From contig NW_026622986.1 of NCBI RefSeq assembly GCF_023065955.2, positions 12,239,848 to 12,303,847 on the forward strand: a DNA stretch of 64,000 bases, in the 5' to 3' direction. The notes beneath the pieces are model-generated. The model worked only from the letters and a program-made list of their open reading frames with translations, did no database searches and was not told where the DNA came from. This document shows, one piece after another, positions 10,650 through 22,042 of this stretch (position 1 is its first letter; each line of letters starts with the position of its first letter). This DNA comes from Ursus arctos (lineage: Eukaryota; Chordata; Mammalia; Carnivora; Ursidae). The position numbers and the translations under genes were made by a program.

Positions 10650-11098
10650 TAATTCTTCCAAATTAAAGGAGACTAGAGAAAAATGAGAACCAAATGGAGT
10701 ACCTGATCCTTGATTAGAGCCTAGCTTGAAAAAATAGCTAGAAAGTATATTATTAGGACAATTGGATAAATGTGACTAGAGACTGTGTATCGGATAATAT
10801 TATCAGATGATATTATTGTGTCAGTGTGACTAAATTTTTTAGTAAAGTGATGCTATTGTCATCATATTAGAGGGTGAGCTTACTCTGGAAAGTACACACT
10901 AAAGTATTTAAAAGTATAGTGTCATGAAGTCTGCACTTTATAGACCTTTCAGGTGGTTCAGCAAAAGCAAAACAATTATTGCACCTGCACACAAAGACGT
11001 GGCAAACAGTTAATCATTGGTGAATCTAGGTTAAGGATATTTGAGTGTTTGTTGTAATATGCTTTCCACTTCTCTGTAGGTTTTTAAATTTTCAAAAT
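10650..11098 (+). mobile_element. old L1M-type 3' UTR and end
   Basis: Successive blocks 'attaaaggagactagagaaa', 'acctgatccttgattagagc', 'aggacaattggataaatgtg', 'gtacacactaaagtattt' and 'aatcattggtgaatctaggt' follow the 3' UTR of old mammalian L1 families and end with tttcaaaataa. A younger L1 is inserted at its end. Confidence 0.85.
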
Positions 11099-11108
11099 AA
11101 GAAGTATG

Positions 11109-11620
11109 CCTTTTTCCCTTTCTTCCCCTACCGATCTTCCTAGTTCCTATGTTCCATAGATGAGAGAAACCATATGATAATTGTCTTTCTCTGCTTGACT
11201 TATTTCACTTAGCATTATCTCCTCCAGTGCTGTCCATGTTGCAGCAAATGTTGAGAAATCATTCTTTTTGATAGCTGAGTAATATTCCATTGTATATATG
11301 GACCACATCTTCTTAATCCAGTCATCTGTTGAAGGGATAAAGAAAGGAGGGGTATTCAGAGGGGAGAATGAAGCATGAGAGACTATGGACTCTGAGAAAC
11401 AAACTGAGGGTTTCGGGGGGGTGGGGGAATGGGATAGGCTGGTGATGGATAGTAAGGAGGGCATGTATTGCATGGTGCACTGGGTGTTATATGCAACTAA
11501 TGAATCATCGGACTTTACATCAGAAACCAGGGATGTACTGTATGGTGACTAACATAATATAATAAAAAAATATTTAAAAAAAAAGTGAACTTGTACTCTA
11601 AAATAAATAAATAAATAAAT
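11109..11620 (+). mobile_element. twin-primed (5'-inverted) carnivore L1
   Basis: 11109-11333 is L1 in minus orientation: its reverse complement encodes the end of ORF2, with residues EYYSAIKKNDF and EIMLSEISQAEKDNYHMVSLI, then the start of the 3' UTR. From about 11334 the orientation flips to plus and continues the 3' UTR (agggataaagaaaggagggg through gatgtactgtatggtgacta) to the poly(A). The two halves meet in L1 coordinates with only about ten bases of overlap. Flanks aaataagaagtatg (11095-11108) and aaataaaaagtatg (11621-11634) look like a 14-bp TSD with one mismatch. An extra ~45 bases between the first A-run and the TSD may be a short 3' transduction. Confidence 0.9.
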
Positions 11621-11634
11621 AAATAAAAAGTATG

Positions 11635-13023
11635 GAAACTTGCACTTTTAATATTTACATGAAGTCAGAAATCCAGAGGAAACATGGCTGGGATGGCTGA
11701 GGAAGTCCTAGTGAGAGTAGTCTAGCTGCCCCAGATTCCAGGAGAGAGAGATGTAGGTAATCTATTCATCATCCTGCTATTCAACCAAAGAGACGACCCC
11801 CCTACAATCTGGCTGATTCAATTTCATGAATGACAACTTTGCCATGGGACAATAGAAGTAGAAAACAGGAAGAAGTCTTTTCTCCTCTAAATAGATCAAT
11901 TATATGAAATACAGGATTCAGCAATCTGCAGGAGCAATACTCTATGTTCCATAAACGATACAAAAGTCCTTAAAATCATGGAGGAAGCCAAAAGAAAATA
12001 TGCGAATACAGAATTCTAGGTTATCAGTGCAGAATACTACCAGAGGCTTTTCCCAATCTCCCATGACAAACATCACATAAGTAGATAAATTACAAAACCC
12101 AATCACACCACTTGACATGAAAAGTAAGAACAGATTTGGAGAAATTCCCACTAAATGCAATTGTGGGGCATAAAAAAGAATTGCATTCCTCAACGTCTTG
12201 CACTCTGGCTTCAGAAGCAGAACAAGATGAAAATCATTAAAGAAAATAAGAAGTCTTAGGTTAACTCTCTGTTAACACCTAACACAGATATGTAAGGCCA
12301 CATAGTTAGGTTAGCAATTCTGAACTGTGCAGGGACAGTTTTCCAACGTGGTCCTTTCCTTACTTTTTCTTTTCTTCTCTTTTTTTAACTGTCTTCTGAG
12401 GTGCACCTTCTTCCTTCACTGTAACCTCATCGATTCACTATGGTAACTTCACGGAAATCACAATGTGCTCTGAAATGTACAGCCACCCACAAAGAAACAT
12501 TGTCGACAAGCAGAGACAGGAGGAGGCCTGACAGCAGGCCACTAAAGAAAAGCTTTCAGGGTCCACACCCAAACCGAGGAAACTACAGACTGCATCTTAC
12601 TCTGGCAGTCATAGAAAATGACGGGCAAAGCAGAATCTCCTAAGTCTGTGAAACTTACAAGGGTCAGTGAAGCATTCGCTAATCACATAAACTTTTACAT
12701 CCAATCTCCACCTAAAAGCAAAAACCAGTTAACACCCAAATGTACAGGACGCTCCTCTCCCTGTCTGTTGCCTTCCTATCAGCAGATCCTCAGCTGAAAC
12801 ACATCACTTCACCATGAACAGGATCCACGTTTAATACAGAAGGAATATTTTGAAGAAGACTCAGAAGAAAAGCATCTCTCGGCAATAGTTCCACAGAAAA
12901 TGTTAGAACTCACATATTTGCTGGCCTCAACAAGTTTGAAGAAGAAAAAATAACAACAAAAGCCTGGGAGACAAAGTGGTTGAGAGCCAAATGTGGAGAT
13001 AAAAAGCTAGCAGTCTGAAGATT
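11635..13023. other. unannotated unique sequence
   Basis: AT-rich with no gene or clear repeat. The 12440-12643 (+) and 11942-12193 (-) frames show no domain. The last part could be an undetectably decayed L1. Confidence 0.45.
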
Positions 13024-13040
13024 AAAAATAAATGCAAGGA

Positions 13041-13230
13041 GGGGTGCCTGGGTGGTGCAGTCATTAAGCATCTGCCTTCGCCTCAGGGCGTGATCAGAGC
13101 TCTGGGATCGAGCCCCGCATCAGGCTCCTCTGCTGGGAGTCTGCTTCTTCCTCTCCCACTCCCTCTGCTTGTGTTCCCTCTCTCGCTGGCTGTCTCTATC
13201 TCTGTCAAATAAATAAATAAAATCTTTAAA
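13041..13230 (+). mobile_element. Can-SINE (young type)
   Basis: Head ggggtgcctgggtggtgcag, core with cagggcgtgatc and gggatcgagcccc, 3' domain gtgttccctctctcgctggc. A perfect 17-bp TSD, aaaaataaatgcaagga, is at 13024-13040 and 13231-13247. Confidence 0.97.
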
Positions 13231-13479
13231 AAAAATAAATGCAAGGAAACTAAACATATGAGATTAGAGTGAAAATTCATATAAAATGCAAAAAAGAACA
13301 GAATTTTAAATTTAAAACAGAACATTTAAACAGAAAGTCAAAACAATAATACTGTGTGCAACTTTGTTCATAATGCGTAGGAAAAAAAGGTGACAATGAA
13401 GAGAAAGATATAATAGGTATGGAATGCAAAGAAAAGAGATTCAACCTAATAATATTTTTTGTCTGCATAAATGCATCAG

Positions 13480-13900
13480 AATTTAGAAAAAAAAAGTCAA
13501 TCCACAGGTTTAGAAAGAATAATTATAATGAGAATGCTGATCACCAAAGACAGAGAAAAGATCCAAAAGGGATAAGGGAGTAAAGATATCAATTGCAAAA
13601 TAACACAGAAATTAAACTGACAGCTGACTTCTCCAAAAGAACACTGGAAGACAGATGTCAGTGGATAAAAAATACCTTCAAATCTGCCGACCAAAGCCAA
13701 AACAACACAAAAAACTATTAATGAAGAATCATATTCTCCATAAAAATATCTTTTAAGAACAAGGGCAAAATAGAAAATATTTTAAGATGAACAAAAACAA
13801 AGTTTTCTAAACTACATGTATTCAAAAAATTTAAATAAGATATATTTTAAGAAAAAAACTGAAAAGGTTTACCTGTGGATAAATATAAACAAACACTGAA
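13480..13900 (+). mobile_element. decayed L1M internal fragment
   Basis: Blocks 'gacagctgacttctccaaaa', 'aacactggaagacagatgtc' and 'aaaatatcttttaagaacaa' match the region between ORF2 and the 3' end of old L1M/L1ME families. Boundaries are uncertain. Confidence 0.6.
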
Positions 13901-14289
13901 ATGATAAAACAGTAATAACAATCCAGTAGGTAGGAGCAAAATAATTAGAATAAGATAAAGTACAGGACAACAATTGAAAGTTTACTGGAAAGAGTATAAG
14001 TTTGACTTACAGCATTCTAAGAGCTGTACGCTGTTTGAGAAGAGATACTGGAAACTTCTGTCTTTGGTAAATATGAAGTTGAAATTCCAGGGGTTATCGC
14101 TTTGGTGTCCCTCCCAAATCAGGACAAATCAAAAAGAAAATGCGTGTGAAAACTGACATGCAAATAAACAAGAAAAATAAGACTTTATTGAAAGCCCTTA
14201 AGGAAGACCTAAGTAAATCGAAAGATAGATGATGTTTATGGCTTATCTCCATGAAAGGAGGGAGTTTTATTTTTATTTTATTTTTTGTT

Positions 14290-14385
14290 TTATTCACTAT
14301 TCTAATCCTAGTACACACAGAGGAGGTGCTCAGTCAATATTTGTGGAATGGAAGGATGAATAAATGAATGAATGAATTGATAAGT
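14290..14385 (+). mobile_element. LINE/L2 terminal end
   Basis: 'ttctaatcctagtacacaca', 'ggaggtgctcagtcaatatt' and 'gaatgaatgaat' match the L2 (or MIR3) 3' terminus. Confidence 0.65.
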
Positions 14386-14428
14386 ATGAGGAAGAAATAT
14401 GGTGAAAATATAAAGAGGGAGAATTCTT

Positions 14429-14626
14429 TTTTTTTTTTAAGATTTTATTTATTTATTCGACAGAGATACAGACAGCCAGCGAGAGAGGGAACACAGGCAG
14501 GGGGAGTGGGAGAGGAAGAAGCAGGCTCATAGTGGAGGAGCCTGATGTGGGGCTCGATCCCAGAACGCCGGGATCACGCCCTGAGCCGAAGGCAGGCGCT
14601 TAACCGCTATGCCACCCAGGCACCCC
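14429..14626 (-). mobile_element. Can-SINE (young type)
   Basis: Reverse oriented with poly(T), gagagggaacacaggcaggg, gaacgccgggatcacgccct and a complemented head. A perfect 17-bp TSD, aaagagggagaattctt, is at 14412-14428 and 14627-14643. Confidence 0.97.
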
Positions 14627-14859
14627 AAAGAGGGAGAATTCTTACACCAAATATGATCTATCAATTCAAAGCAATCCAACTATAATACAATTAAAATAAT
14701 ATAGATTATAGATTGTTGTCATTAGGAATTGGGGATTTTTTCCCAATATTTCTTTCATGTAGATTCTACTGATTTTTAAATGTTATGTATCTTAGTAGCT
14801 TTATTAAATTTTATAGGACACTAAAAACTGGATGGGAGAAAATAAATAAATACATAGTA

Positions 14860-15035
14860 AAAAAGATTCTCAAATCTGAAAAAAAAGACATATCTTCAGG
14901 TTGAAAGGACTCATCAAATGCAGAGAAGGATAATTTCTTAAAAAAATAACTATACCCAGAATCATCTGGGAAAAGAAATCACTAAAAGTTCCAAAGGTAA
15001 TAAAGAAATCTCAGTCAAGAAACAGGATCATTCTG
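14860..15035 (+). mobile_element. possible decayed L1M fragment
   Basis: 'caggttgaaaggactcatca' and 'aataactatacccagaatca' resemble internal L1ME sequence. The match is short and the call is weak. Confidence 0.35.
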
Positions 15036-15235
15036 GGGCACCTGGGTGGCACAGCGGTTAAGCGTCTGCCTTCGGCTCAGGGCGTGATCCTGGCGTTATG
15101 GGATCGAGCCCCACATCAGGCTCTTCTGCTATGAGCCTGCTTCTTTCTCTCCCACTCCCCCTGCTTGTGTTCCCTCTCTCTCGCTGGCTGTCTCTATCTC
15201 TGTTGAATAAATAAATAAAATATTAAAAAAAAAAA
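15036..15235 (+). mobile_element. Can-SINE (young type)
   Basis: Head gggcacctgggtggcacagc, core ggatcgagcccc, the ctatgagcctgcttctttct segment, 3' domain gtgttccctctctctcgctg and an A13 tail. A perfect 19-bp TSD, aagaaacaggatcattctg, flanks it (15017-15035 and 15236-15254): the longest TSD in the window. Confidence 0.98.
15047..15110 (+). promoter_or_regulatory. internal Pol III A and B boxes of a Can-SINE
   Basis: The A box tggcacagcgg (15047-15057) fits TRGYNNARNNG at every position, and the B box gatcgagcc (15102-15110) fits GWTCRANNC. These type-2 promoter elements come from the tRNA ancestor. Both are intact here; whether the copy is transcribed is not known. Confidence 0.75.
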
Positions 15236-15321
15236 AAGAAACAGGATCATTCTGTCATCCAGCTCCATTCTTTCTGATGCGAAATACGATGACACCCCGC
15301 ATGGTGTTCCAAGTTCGGTGG

Positions 15322-15400
15322 GAACTCTGCTTGAGACTCTTCCTCACTCTCTGCCCCTCCCCTAGCTCATGCTCTCTAAATAAATAAATAAAATCTTCCC
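15322..15400 (+). mobile_element. truncated Can-SINE, older type
   Basis: Only the 3' half is visible: aactctgcttgagactcttc, ctctgcccctcccctagctc and an aaataaataaataaaatctt tail. Confidence 0.75.
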
Positions 15401-15411
15401 CCAAAAACCAA

Positions 15412-15540
15412 GACGATGAAGACACAGAGTTTTTAAGTAACTCGGTCAAGGCCACACAGCTAGAAAGTGTTGGAGCCAGAATACTTGAATGTGGTAGCTT
15501 GACTCTAGAAACCATGATGTTCTTATTCCCATATTCTGTG
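15412..15540 (+). repeat. MIR
   Basis: 'gacacagagtttttaagtaa', 'ctcggtcaaggccacacagc' and 'tagaaagtgttggagccaga' form the MIR core in order. Confidence 0.9.
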
Positions 15541-16990
15541 TCACTGTACAAATTAGCTGTGGGGGAGAAAGGTCAGGCTTGAGCTGTAATGAGGGTAAAC
15601 AACACAGTAAGAAAAGAAATACTGTTAGAAGTACCAGGAAAAAAGAAAAAACAAAGTTGCACAAGCAAGACCATAATATTTGGTTTGACAGTGAACAGTA
15701 TTGTCATTGTTACAAAAATATAAAAGCTAGAATAATAACAGAGTGTCTTAACAGAGAAGGAAGGATGTTAATCGGTAATTTAAGAAATGTTAAATCATCA
15801 CCCATAATAGCAGAAACAAAAGGAACAGCTAAAATGATTGTTTTTTAAAAGTCGCATTTGGGGAGTGGAATGAGATTGGGGAGAGATGGTGCAGGGCACT
15901 GGTTTTTTAAATTGTCATTATAAGTATTTATGTTATTTTTCTTAAACCGTAACTTACATTACTTTAACAAAATGAATTAGATACTTTTTAAAACTAAAAA
16001 GCTTGCTCCTAAAATGATGGCTGTCAGAGGAGAGAGAGCAACCAGTCCCGTGGAAACAGAAAGCTTGAGGCTACAGAAAGAGTATCTTCAAGGAAAAAGG
16101 AGACCTAATGTAGTAGATACTACGGCCATGGTTGAGAGAAGGGACTGTCTTAGCGATAAGGGGCAGGCATACAATAAGAAGGTTTGAAAAATAAAATGCA
16201 AGAAAAACAAAAACTAAAAAAACAAAGACATGATCCAAAGTTGAGCAGACTAAAATATGTATTGAATGACTGAGGTAGAGTCAATAACTAAAATGGATGT
16301 GAACTTGACACATGGAACATTTTCCCTCAAGTGGCACAAGTCTAGTGACTTTTTTCTTTCATGGTGAAACCTCATTACTGGTTTCTGCAACGAATAATCA
16401 GCAACAGAAACACTGTTTGGGGGAGTCAAGGTTCAGAGTTAACCCATGATCAGAGTCTTTTCTCAACTGAGAGTGGATCCAGGGCAGGGGAGGTTGGGTG
16501 GTTTTGCAACACTGGGAACTGAAGGAGAGACTTCGAGAGCACCCTGTTCTTGACCCTGGATGAAGCATTGTGATGAATATGTGGCTTTTCTAGGATCCCC
16601 TTTTCATCCAAAGAAATTTACATTCTGCTTTTGAACCTGTATCAACAACCAATAATAGCTGATAGCCACAATGTTCAATAAATGCTTCAAAATAATTACT
16701 ATTGTTATTCGTATGCTCAAGCCAGGTAGGATGCATGGTTGGTGAGTTAAGATTCCTGCTCTGTAGGGGAAAGGACTTACACGTGGAAAAAATACCCAAG
16801 AACCTAAACAGTGACTGGGATGTGCTAAATTGCACAGTGTAGGCTCTGTGGTGCCACGGGACCTGACAGGAGAACCCGATCTGTGAGGGTTGCAATGGTC
16901 AGAGAGACTTTGAAAGGAGACTTAGTTCTAAGCTAGCCCTTGGACTCCCTTAAGACATGGAGAGGGCTGGCCTTCCAGGGGAGAAGTGTG
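15541..16990. other. unannotated sequence
   Basis: No gene or confident repeat. A possible L2/MIR tail (gttcaataaatgcttcaaaa) lies near 16673-16692. Confidence 0.45.
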
Positions 16991-17000
16991 CGGTTTTTTT

Positions 17001-17440
17001 CTTCAGCAATTTATAAGTTTTAATACAAACCAGTCACATTCATTCCTAAAAGGCTCATTTCCAGGAAAAATACACACCAGTAAAAACATTCTCAAAGGAG
17101 AACCAGGGCAGTGGGCTTAAAGGAGCCCTAGGCCATATCCCCAAGACTGATGCCCAAGGCCAGCTTGAAGGCCGGCACGGGAAGAGATTCCAGGACAAGG
17201 CAGGGCATCTTCTTCAATCCAGGTCTGAGTGTGCGGCTCCCCTGTAGAGCCGGGGGGGGGGGGAGTACTCAATCGCATCCAGGCCTCTACCCCAGGAAGA
17301 CAGTGGGGGTGAAGGGAGGGTGCACCACCCCTGCTATCTTTGATAGTGGCCTGTCTGGACCTCCCACGGCGGCTGCCACTGCTTTTCCGTAGCTGCTGCC
17401 ACTGAGTCCTGGCCCCATGGTTCACAGCTCTGTCCAGAGA
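17001..17440 (-). pseudogene. possible processed retrocopy (3' UTR-like), source unknown
   Basis: Read on the minus strand this GC-rich block ends like an mRNA: an ATTAAA at 17019-17024, then about 18 bases to an A7 run (T7 at 16994-17000 on the plus strand). A 102-codon open frame (17117-17425) covers much of the block but resembles no family I know and carries a G12/C12 run at 17252-17263. I found no TSD. It could equally be unique sequence. Confidence 0.3.
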
Positions 17441-18066
17441 CTCGAGCAGAGGGCCCTCTGTTAAGAGACCCTAAAGCAGGGCAGCCCACAGGTGGAGGGG
17501 GTTAAGGACAGGATCATACATTTTTCACAGAACTAGAACGAATAATCCTAAAATTTGTGTAGAACCACAAAAGACCCTGAATAATCGAAGCAATCTTGAA
17601 AAAGAAAAGCAAAGCTGGAGGCATCACAATTCCTGACTTCAAGTTATATTACAAATCTGTAGTGACCAAAACAGTATGATACTGGCACAAAAATAGATAC
17701 ATAGATCAATGGAACAGAACAGAAAACCCAGAAATAAACCCACAACGATATGGTCAATTAATCTTCCATAAAGCAGGGAAGAATATCCAATGGGAAAAAG
17801 GCTGTCTTTTCAAGAAATGGTGTTGGGAAAACTGGACAGCAACTTGCAGAAGAATGAAACTGGATGACTTTCTTACACCATACACAAAAATAAATTCAAA
17901 ATTGATGAAAGACCTAAATGTGAGATAAGAAACCATTAAAATCCTAGGGGAGAACACAGGCAGTAACCTCTTTGATCTTGGCCATAGCAACTTCTTACTA
18001 GAAGCAAGAGAGACAAAACCAAAATAAACTATGGGGACTACATCAAAATTAGAATCTTCTGCATGG

Positions 18067-18067
18067 C

Positions 18068-18098
<31 letters not shown>

Positions 18099-18116
18099 CA
18101 AACAAAACAACAAAAC
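18067..18116 (+). repeat. (CAAAA)n expansion inside L1 ORF2
   Basis: About nine CAAAA/CAAA units replace the short A-rich stretch after 'cttctgcatggcaaaa'. The insertion disrupts the ORF2 frame. Confidence 0.9.
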
Positions 18117-18701
18117 TAAGAGGTAACCTACAGAATGGAAGAAGATATTTTCCAATGATATATCTGATAAAGGGTTAGTATCCAAAATATATAATTTATA
18201 AAACTCAATACTCAAAAAACAAATAATCCAATTTAAAAATGGGCAGAAGAGATGAACAGACATTTCTCCAAAGAAGACATCCAGATGGCCAACAGACACA
18301 TGAAAAGATGTTCATCATCACTTACCATCAAGGAAATGCGAATCAAAACTACAATGAGATATCACCTCACACCTGTCAGAATGGTTAAAATCAACAACAC
18401 ACGAAACAATAAATGTTGGCGAGGTTGTGGGAAAAAAAGAACCCTCGTGCACTGTTGGTGAGAATGCAAATTTGTGCAGTTACTGTGGAAAAGAGTATGG
18501 AGGCTCATCAAAAATTAAAAATAGAACTACCCTATGATCCAGCACTTGCACTACTGGGTATTTACCCAAAGAATACAAAAATACTAATTCAAAGGGACAC
18601 AAGCACCCCTATGTTTATTGCAGAATTACTTACAATAACCAAATTATGGAACAGCCTAAGAGTCCATTGATTGATGAACGGATAAATATGTGGTATGTGT
18701 G

Positions 18702-18702
18702 T

Positions 18703-18744
<42 letters not shown>
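18702..18744 (+). repeat. (CA)n microsatellite inside L1 ORF2
   Basis: An imperfect then perfect CA run, grown at the position where L1 normally reads tatatatacaatgg. The L1 resumes with 'ctggaatatgattcagtcat'. Confidence 0.95.
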
Positions 18745-19140
18745 TGGAATATGATTCAGTCATAAAAAAGAATGAAATCTTGCCATTTGCAACAACATGG
18801 GTGGAGCTAGAGAGTACAACGCTAAGTGAAATAAATCAATCAGGAAAAGACGAATACCATATGATTTCACTCATATGTAGAATTTCAGAAACAACAAATG
18901 AGCAAAGGAGAAAAAAAGAAAGAGACAAACCAAGGAACAAACTCTTCACTATAGAGAACAAAGTGACGGTTACCAGAGGGGAGGTGGGTGGGGGGATGAG
19001 GAAAATAGGTGATGGGGGTTAAGGAGGGCACTTGTCATGATGAGCCCTGGGTGTGATGTAGGGAAGTGTTGAATCACTATATTGTACACCTGAAACTAAT
19101 ATAACACTGTATGTTAACTAACTGGAATCAAAATAAAAAC

Positions 19141-20124
19141 AACAGAAAATTTACATTTCTATTTTAAAGATGTTATTTGAATTCAGTAAAATATACATTG
19201 CTGTTTGTACTCCATTTTATTATTTTAGAGCTTTTCCTGTATCTTCACTTAATAAACTTCTATCACTTTACTCACAAAAAAACCCTCCACAAATTAAAAC
19301 TCAAAGTAGTCACACAGAATGAGAGAATTGAAGTAACCCATGTTTGGTGTCTCTGTCTTTACAGTCACTGTGCTATCATTGCTTATTTTGAATCTACTGT
19401 TTAAATGCAGGAGTTGGAGAAAAAAATTGTGCCAAAGCAGCTGGAATGACTTCTAACTCTCATGAACTTATTCTCAAAAAGGATACATGTGTTGAGAGTC
19501 AACTGGGTAACTTGGGAGATCCCAGAATTAATTTATAGGGAGAATTCGATGTTGACTAAAGGAAATGTAATAAAAACACAATAATATAAAATATATACAC
19601 ATATATATGTATATGTATTATGTGTGTATATTTATGTTTACATATATATATATACATTATTAAAACTTAACAGTAACCATAGCAACTAAATCACTAAAAG
19701 ATTGGTTGCGGAGGGAAGTATTTTATCACTGATATTTCAACGATGACCAGCATATGGCAAAAATAAAAGTCAAGCTGACTCTTCACCAGTATAGTTACTG
19801 ATTTTAAGTTCTCTGCAGTGGAGGTACCCTTTATCACCTGCACCTGGTAGACTGCTTTCACCATCTTTTCCTTAGTAGAAAGTTTGAAAAATCTGAAAGG
19901 ATCAGAGATGCACTAGGGGGTTTTACACTGAAAAAAGACAAGAAAAGTGTCCGGCAAGTTGAAAAACTGGACAAAGACATTTAGAGCAGAATGGGCTGGC
20001 TTCTGGAAGAGGATCTGGGTAGGAAGTGAAGACTGAAGATAAGCAATAATTTAGGGAAAATAACTGCTATCTTCTTTGATAGTGATGGAGACTAAGAAAG
20101 ATTTTCAGTAACAATGAAATCAAT
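19141..20124. other. unannotated AT-rich sequence
   Basis: No gene or named repeat. The interval 19578-19665 is TA/TG-rich low-complexity DNA with alternating 'atatatatgtatatgtatta' type motifs. Confidence 0.5.
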
Positions 20125-20366
20125 AATAAAAAATAATGATAACTTACCCTGGACAAGACTTTGTTGCAAATGCTGTACACGCTTCACGTGTGTTATTTTA
20201 TTCTCACGATAATCTTACGATGTGGGTACCATTATTTACTCCCACTTTACAGATAAAGTCACTGAGGCAGATGAAGTAACCGCTAGGAATCGACAGAGCC
20301 AGTTCCTAACCCAGGCAGTCAGGTCTCAGACTCTGACTCTTAACCACTACACTGTGCATTTCTTGA
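20125..20366 (+). repeat. MIR, nearly full length
   Basis: All MIR blocks are in order: ttattttattctcacgataa, tggacaagactttgttgcaa before it, 'tactcccactttacagataa', 'gtcactgaggcagatgaagt', 'gtctcagactctgactctta' and accactacactgtgc. Confidence 0.95.
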
Positions 20367-22042
20367 GAGACTAAGTCAAGACTTGAATTGTCATCAATTT
20401 TATTTTTTAGTCAGACTGCTGTTCCTCTAAGTTGACGTAGCATAGGAACTCAAGTGCACAAGGAGCATTTGAGCTACATAAGGACAAGGTGATGAGCTCA
20501 TGAAAAGAAGCAAATAAATGGAATCCAGAGATATTTTGCAAAACAATTATATAGGATTTCATGGTGACTAAAAATCATAAGATAAGAAAAATGAGTCAAC
20601 CAACGACTCAAAAAATTAAGCTTTAATAGTGCAGAAAATGATGGCGGTGCCACCTACAGAGAGTGGGAAATGAACAAGCGGATGGATTGGTGGGTGGAAG
20701 GTGATAGTGAACTTGGCTTTGATAATTCAAGGAGAAAGCTTCAATAAGCATTTAGAAATACTGCAACGCTATCAAGAAGAGAACAAAAATGGAAAAGAAG
20801 ATTCCAGAAATAGTAGCTCAGATGACATAGGACACTGCTGAAACTGTGCCTTGAGATGCACTGATTGCTTTATACCCTGCTTCATTCCACAGAGGATTTG
20901 AGGCAGTTTTTACCAAAATGAACAAGATATAATTTATGATATATTAATTTTGTATATAAAGGTATTTATTTTTAACTTCATCTTTTTCTTTTCTAAATAA
21001 AAAAACTTAATTTTTTTCCTCAGCCCTTATTCTAGATCCAAACTTCTATAGATTGAATGATATTCATTTTTAAACAAGTTTTTTTATAGTCCTCTGAGTT
21101 GGGGCACTAACACTATTTTATATGTAAGTTCTGTCTTGTCTCATTTTGCTGTGTTTTATATCATATAAGAGATTGGAAGTCTAAATGGTAAGGATCGTAG
21201 TAACAGCATTTGAAAATCATGATTGAAATTATGTGTGTACATAGATATGTTCGCCATAATGTATTCATACTTTTGCTCTTCCTTTGCTCTCCTCTGCTAT
21301 TTTCTCAACAATGGCTAATTTTTACAGATTTTTAGTGGGAAATTTTGAAGTCAATCTTCCTCCTCCAGGGTCTAATAAACTAAGTACATAGATGTGGCTG
21401 TGACTTAAACAGTAATAATCATGATAATTGATGTGTCAGGTAAGAGAATTAGTGGGTGGAATTGAGCAGGGATTTTGAGTTCTTTTCAATTCAATTTTAG
21501 TTTTAGAAGCTTATGCTGAACTGGGATTTTGTTGTTGTTGTTGCTTACTGAAATGACTACGGGGTTGGTAATAAGTGTTTTTTGGGTTTTGTCCACTTAC
21601 TGCCATTGGTGATCCCTGTATCTTTGAGCAAGTTTATTTTCATTGTAACATGTGGGGGATGTAGAGTTTTAGAAATGGCATTCATTATGCATTCTAAGGA
21701 ATCCAGGAGGATCCACAGTCTTGGTAAGAATAGAAAGGAATCGGAGGTAAAGGGAGACTGTGATAAGTAAAAAGAAGTAAAAAGAAGAAGGACCAGGAGC
21801 TGGTGACCAATGTATCATAGTCATGTAACATGACATTAACAATAGGAGAAAAAAGGTGTGGACAACATGGGAATTCTCTAACAACCTTTCACCTTTTTTT
21901 GTAAATTAAAAACTGTTCTAAAATATTCAAAGTTTATTTTTTTAAAAAGCTATGATTAATAAATTTTTTAAAATGTGAAAATTAAGGAAATAATGGAGAA
22001 TTTCATAAGAATATTGAATCATTAAAAAACAAAAAAGAATCA
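20367..22042. other. unannotated AT-rich sequence
   Basis: No gene or confident repeat. Frames at 21582-21770 (+) and 21669-21884 (-) overlap on opposite strands without domains. Confidence 0.5.

Larger units (their letters stand above)
17515..19140 (+). mobile_element. L1 3' fragment (ORF2 C-terminal half and 3' UTR)
   Basis: 5'-truncated. The plus strand carries ORF2-derived sequence such as residues [19 protein letters not shown] (from 18252), LKIELPYDPALALLGIYPKN (about 18510-18570) and EILPFATTWVELES. It then enters the 3' UTR with gagggcacttgtcatgatga and ends gtatgttaactaactgg...aaataaaaacaac. The frame is broken by frameshifts (for example between 18461 and 18510), stops and two simple-repeat insertions, so no protein can be made. 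This layout is an older carnivore L1 than those at 7536 and 11109. Confidence 0.95.

Noticed and set aside
11147..11473. 108-codon minus-strand frame with an L1-like end
   Set aside because: It reads through the inverted half of the twin-primed L1 and out into the plus-oriented 3' UTR.
17754..18299. 181-codon minus-strand open frame, the longest in the window
   Set aside because: It is the antisense of L1 ORF2. Long antisense open frames are a known by-product of L1 base composition, and the plus strand reads as L1 throughout.
18252..19022. Plus-strand frames with reverse-transcriptase-like C-terminal sequence
   Set aside because: They are L1 ORF2 fragments broken by frameshifts and microsatellites, so they are not host genes.
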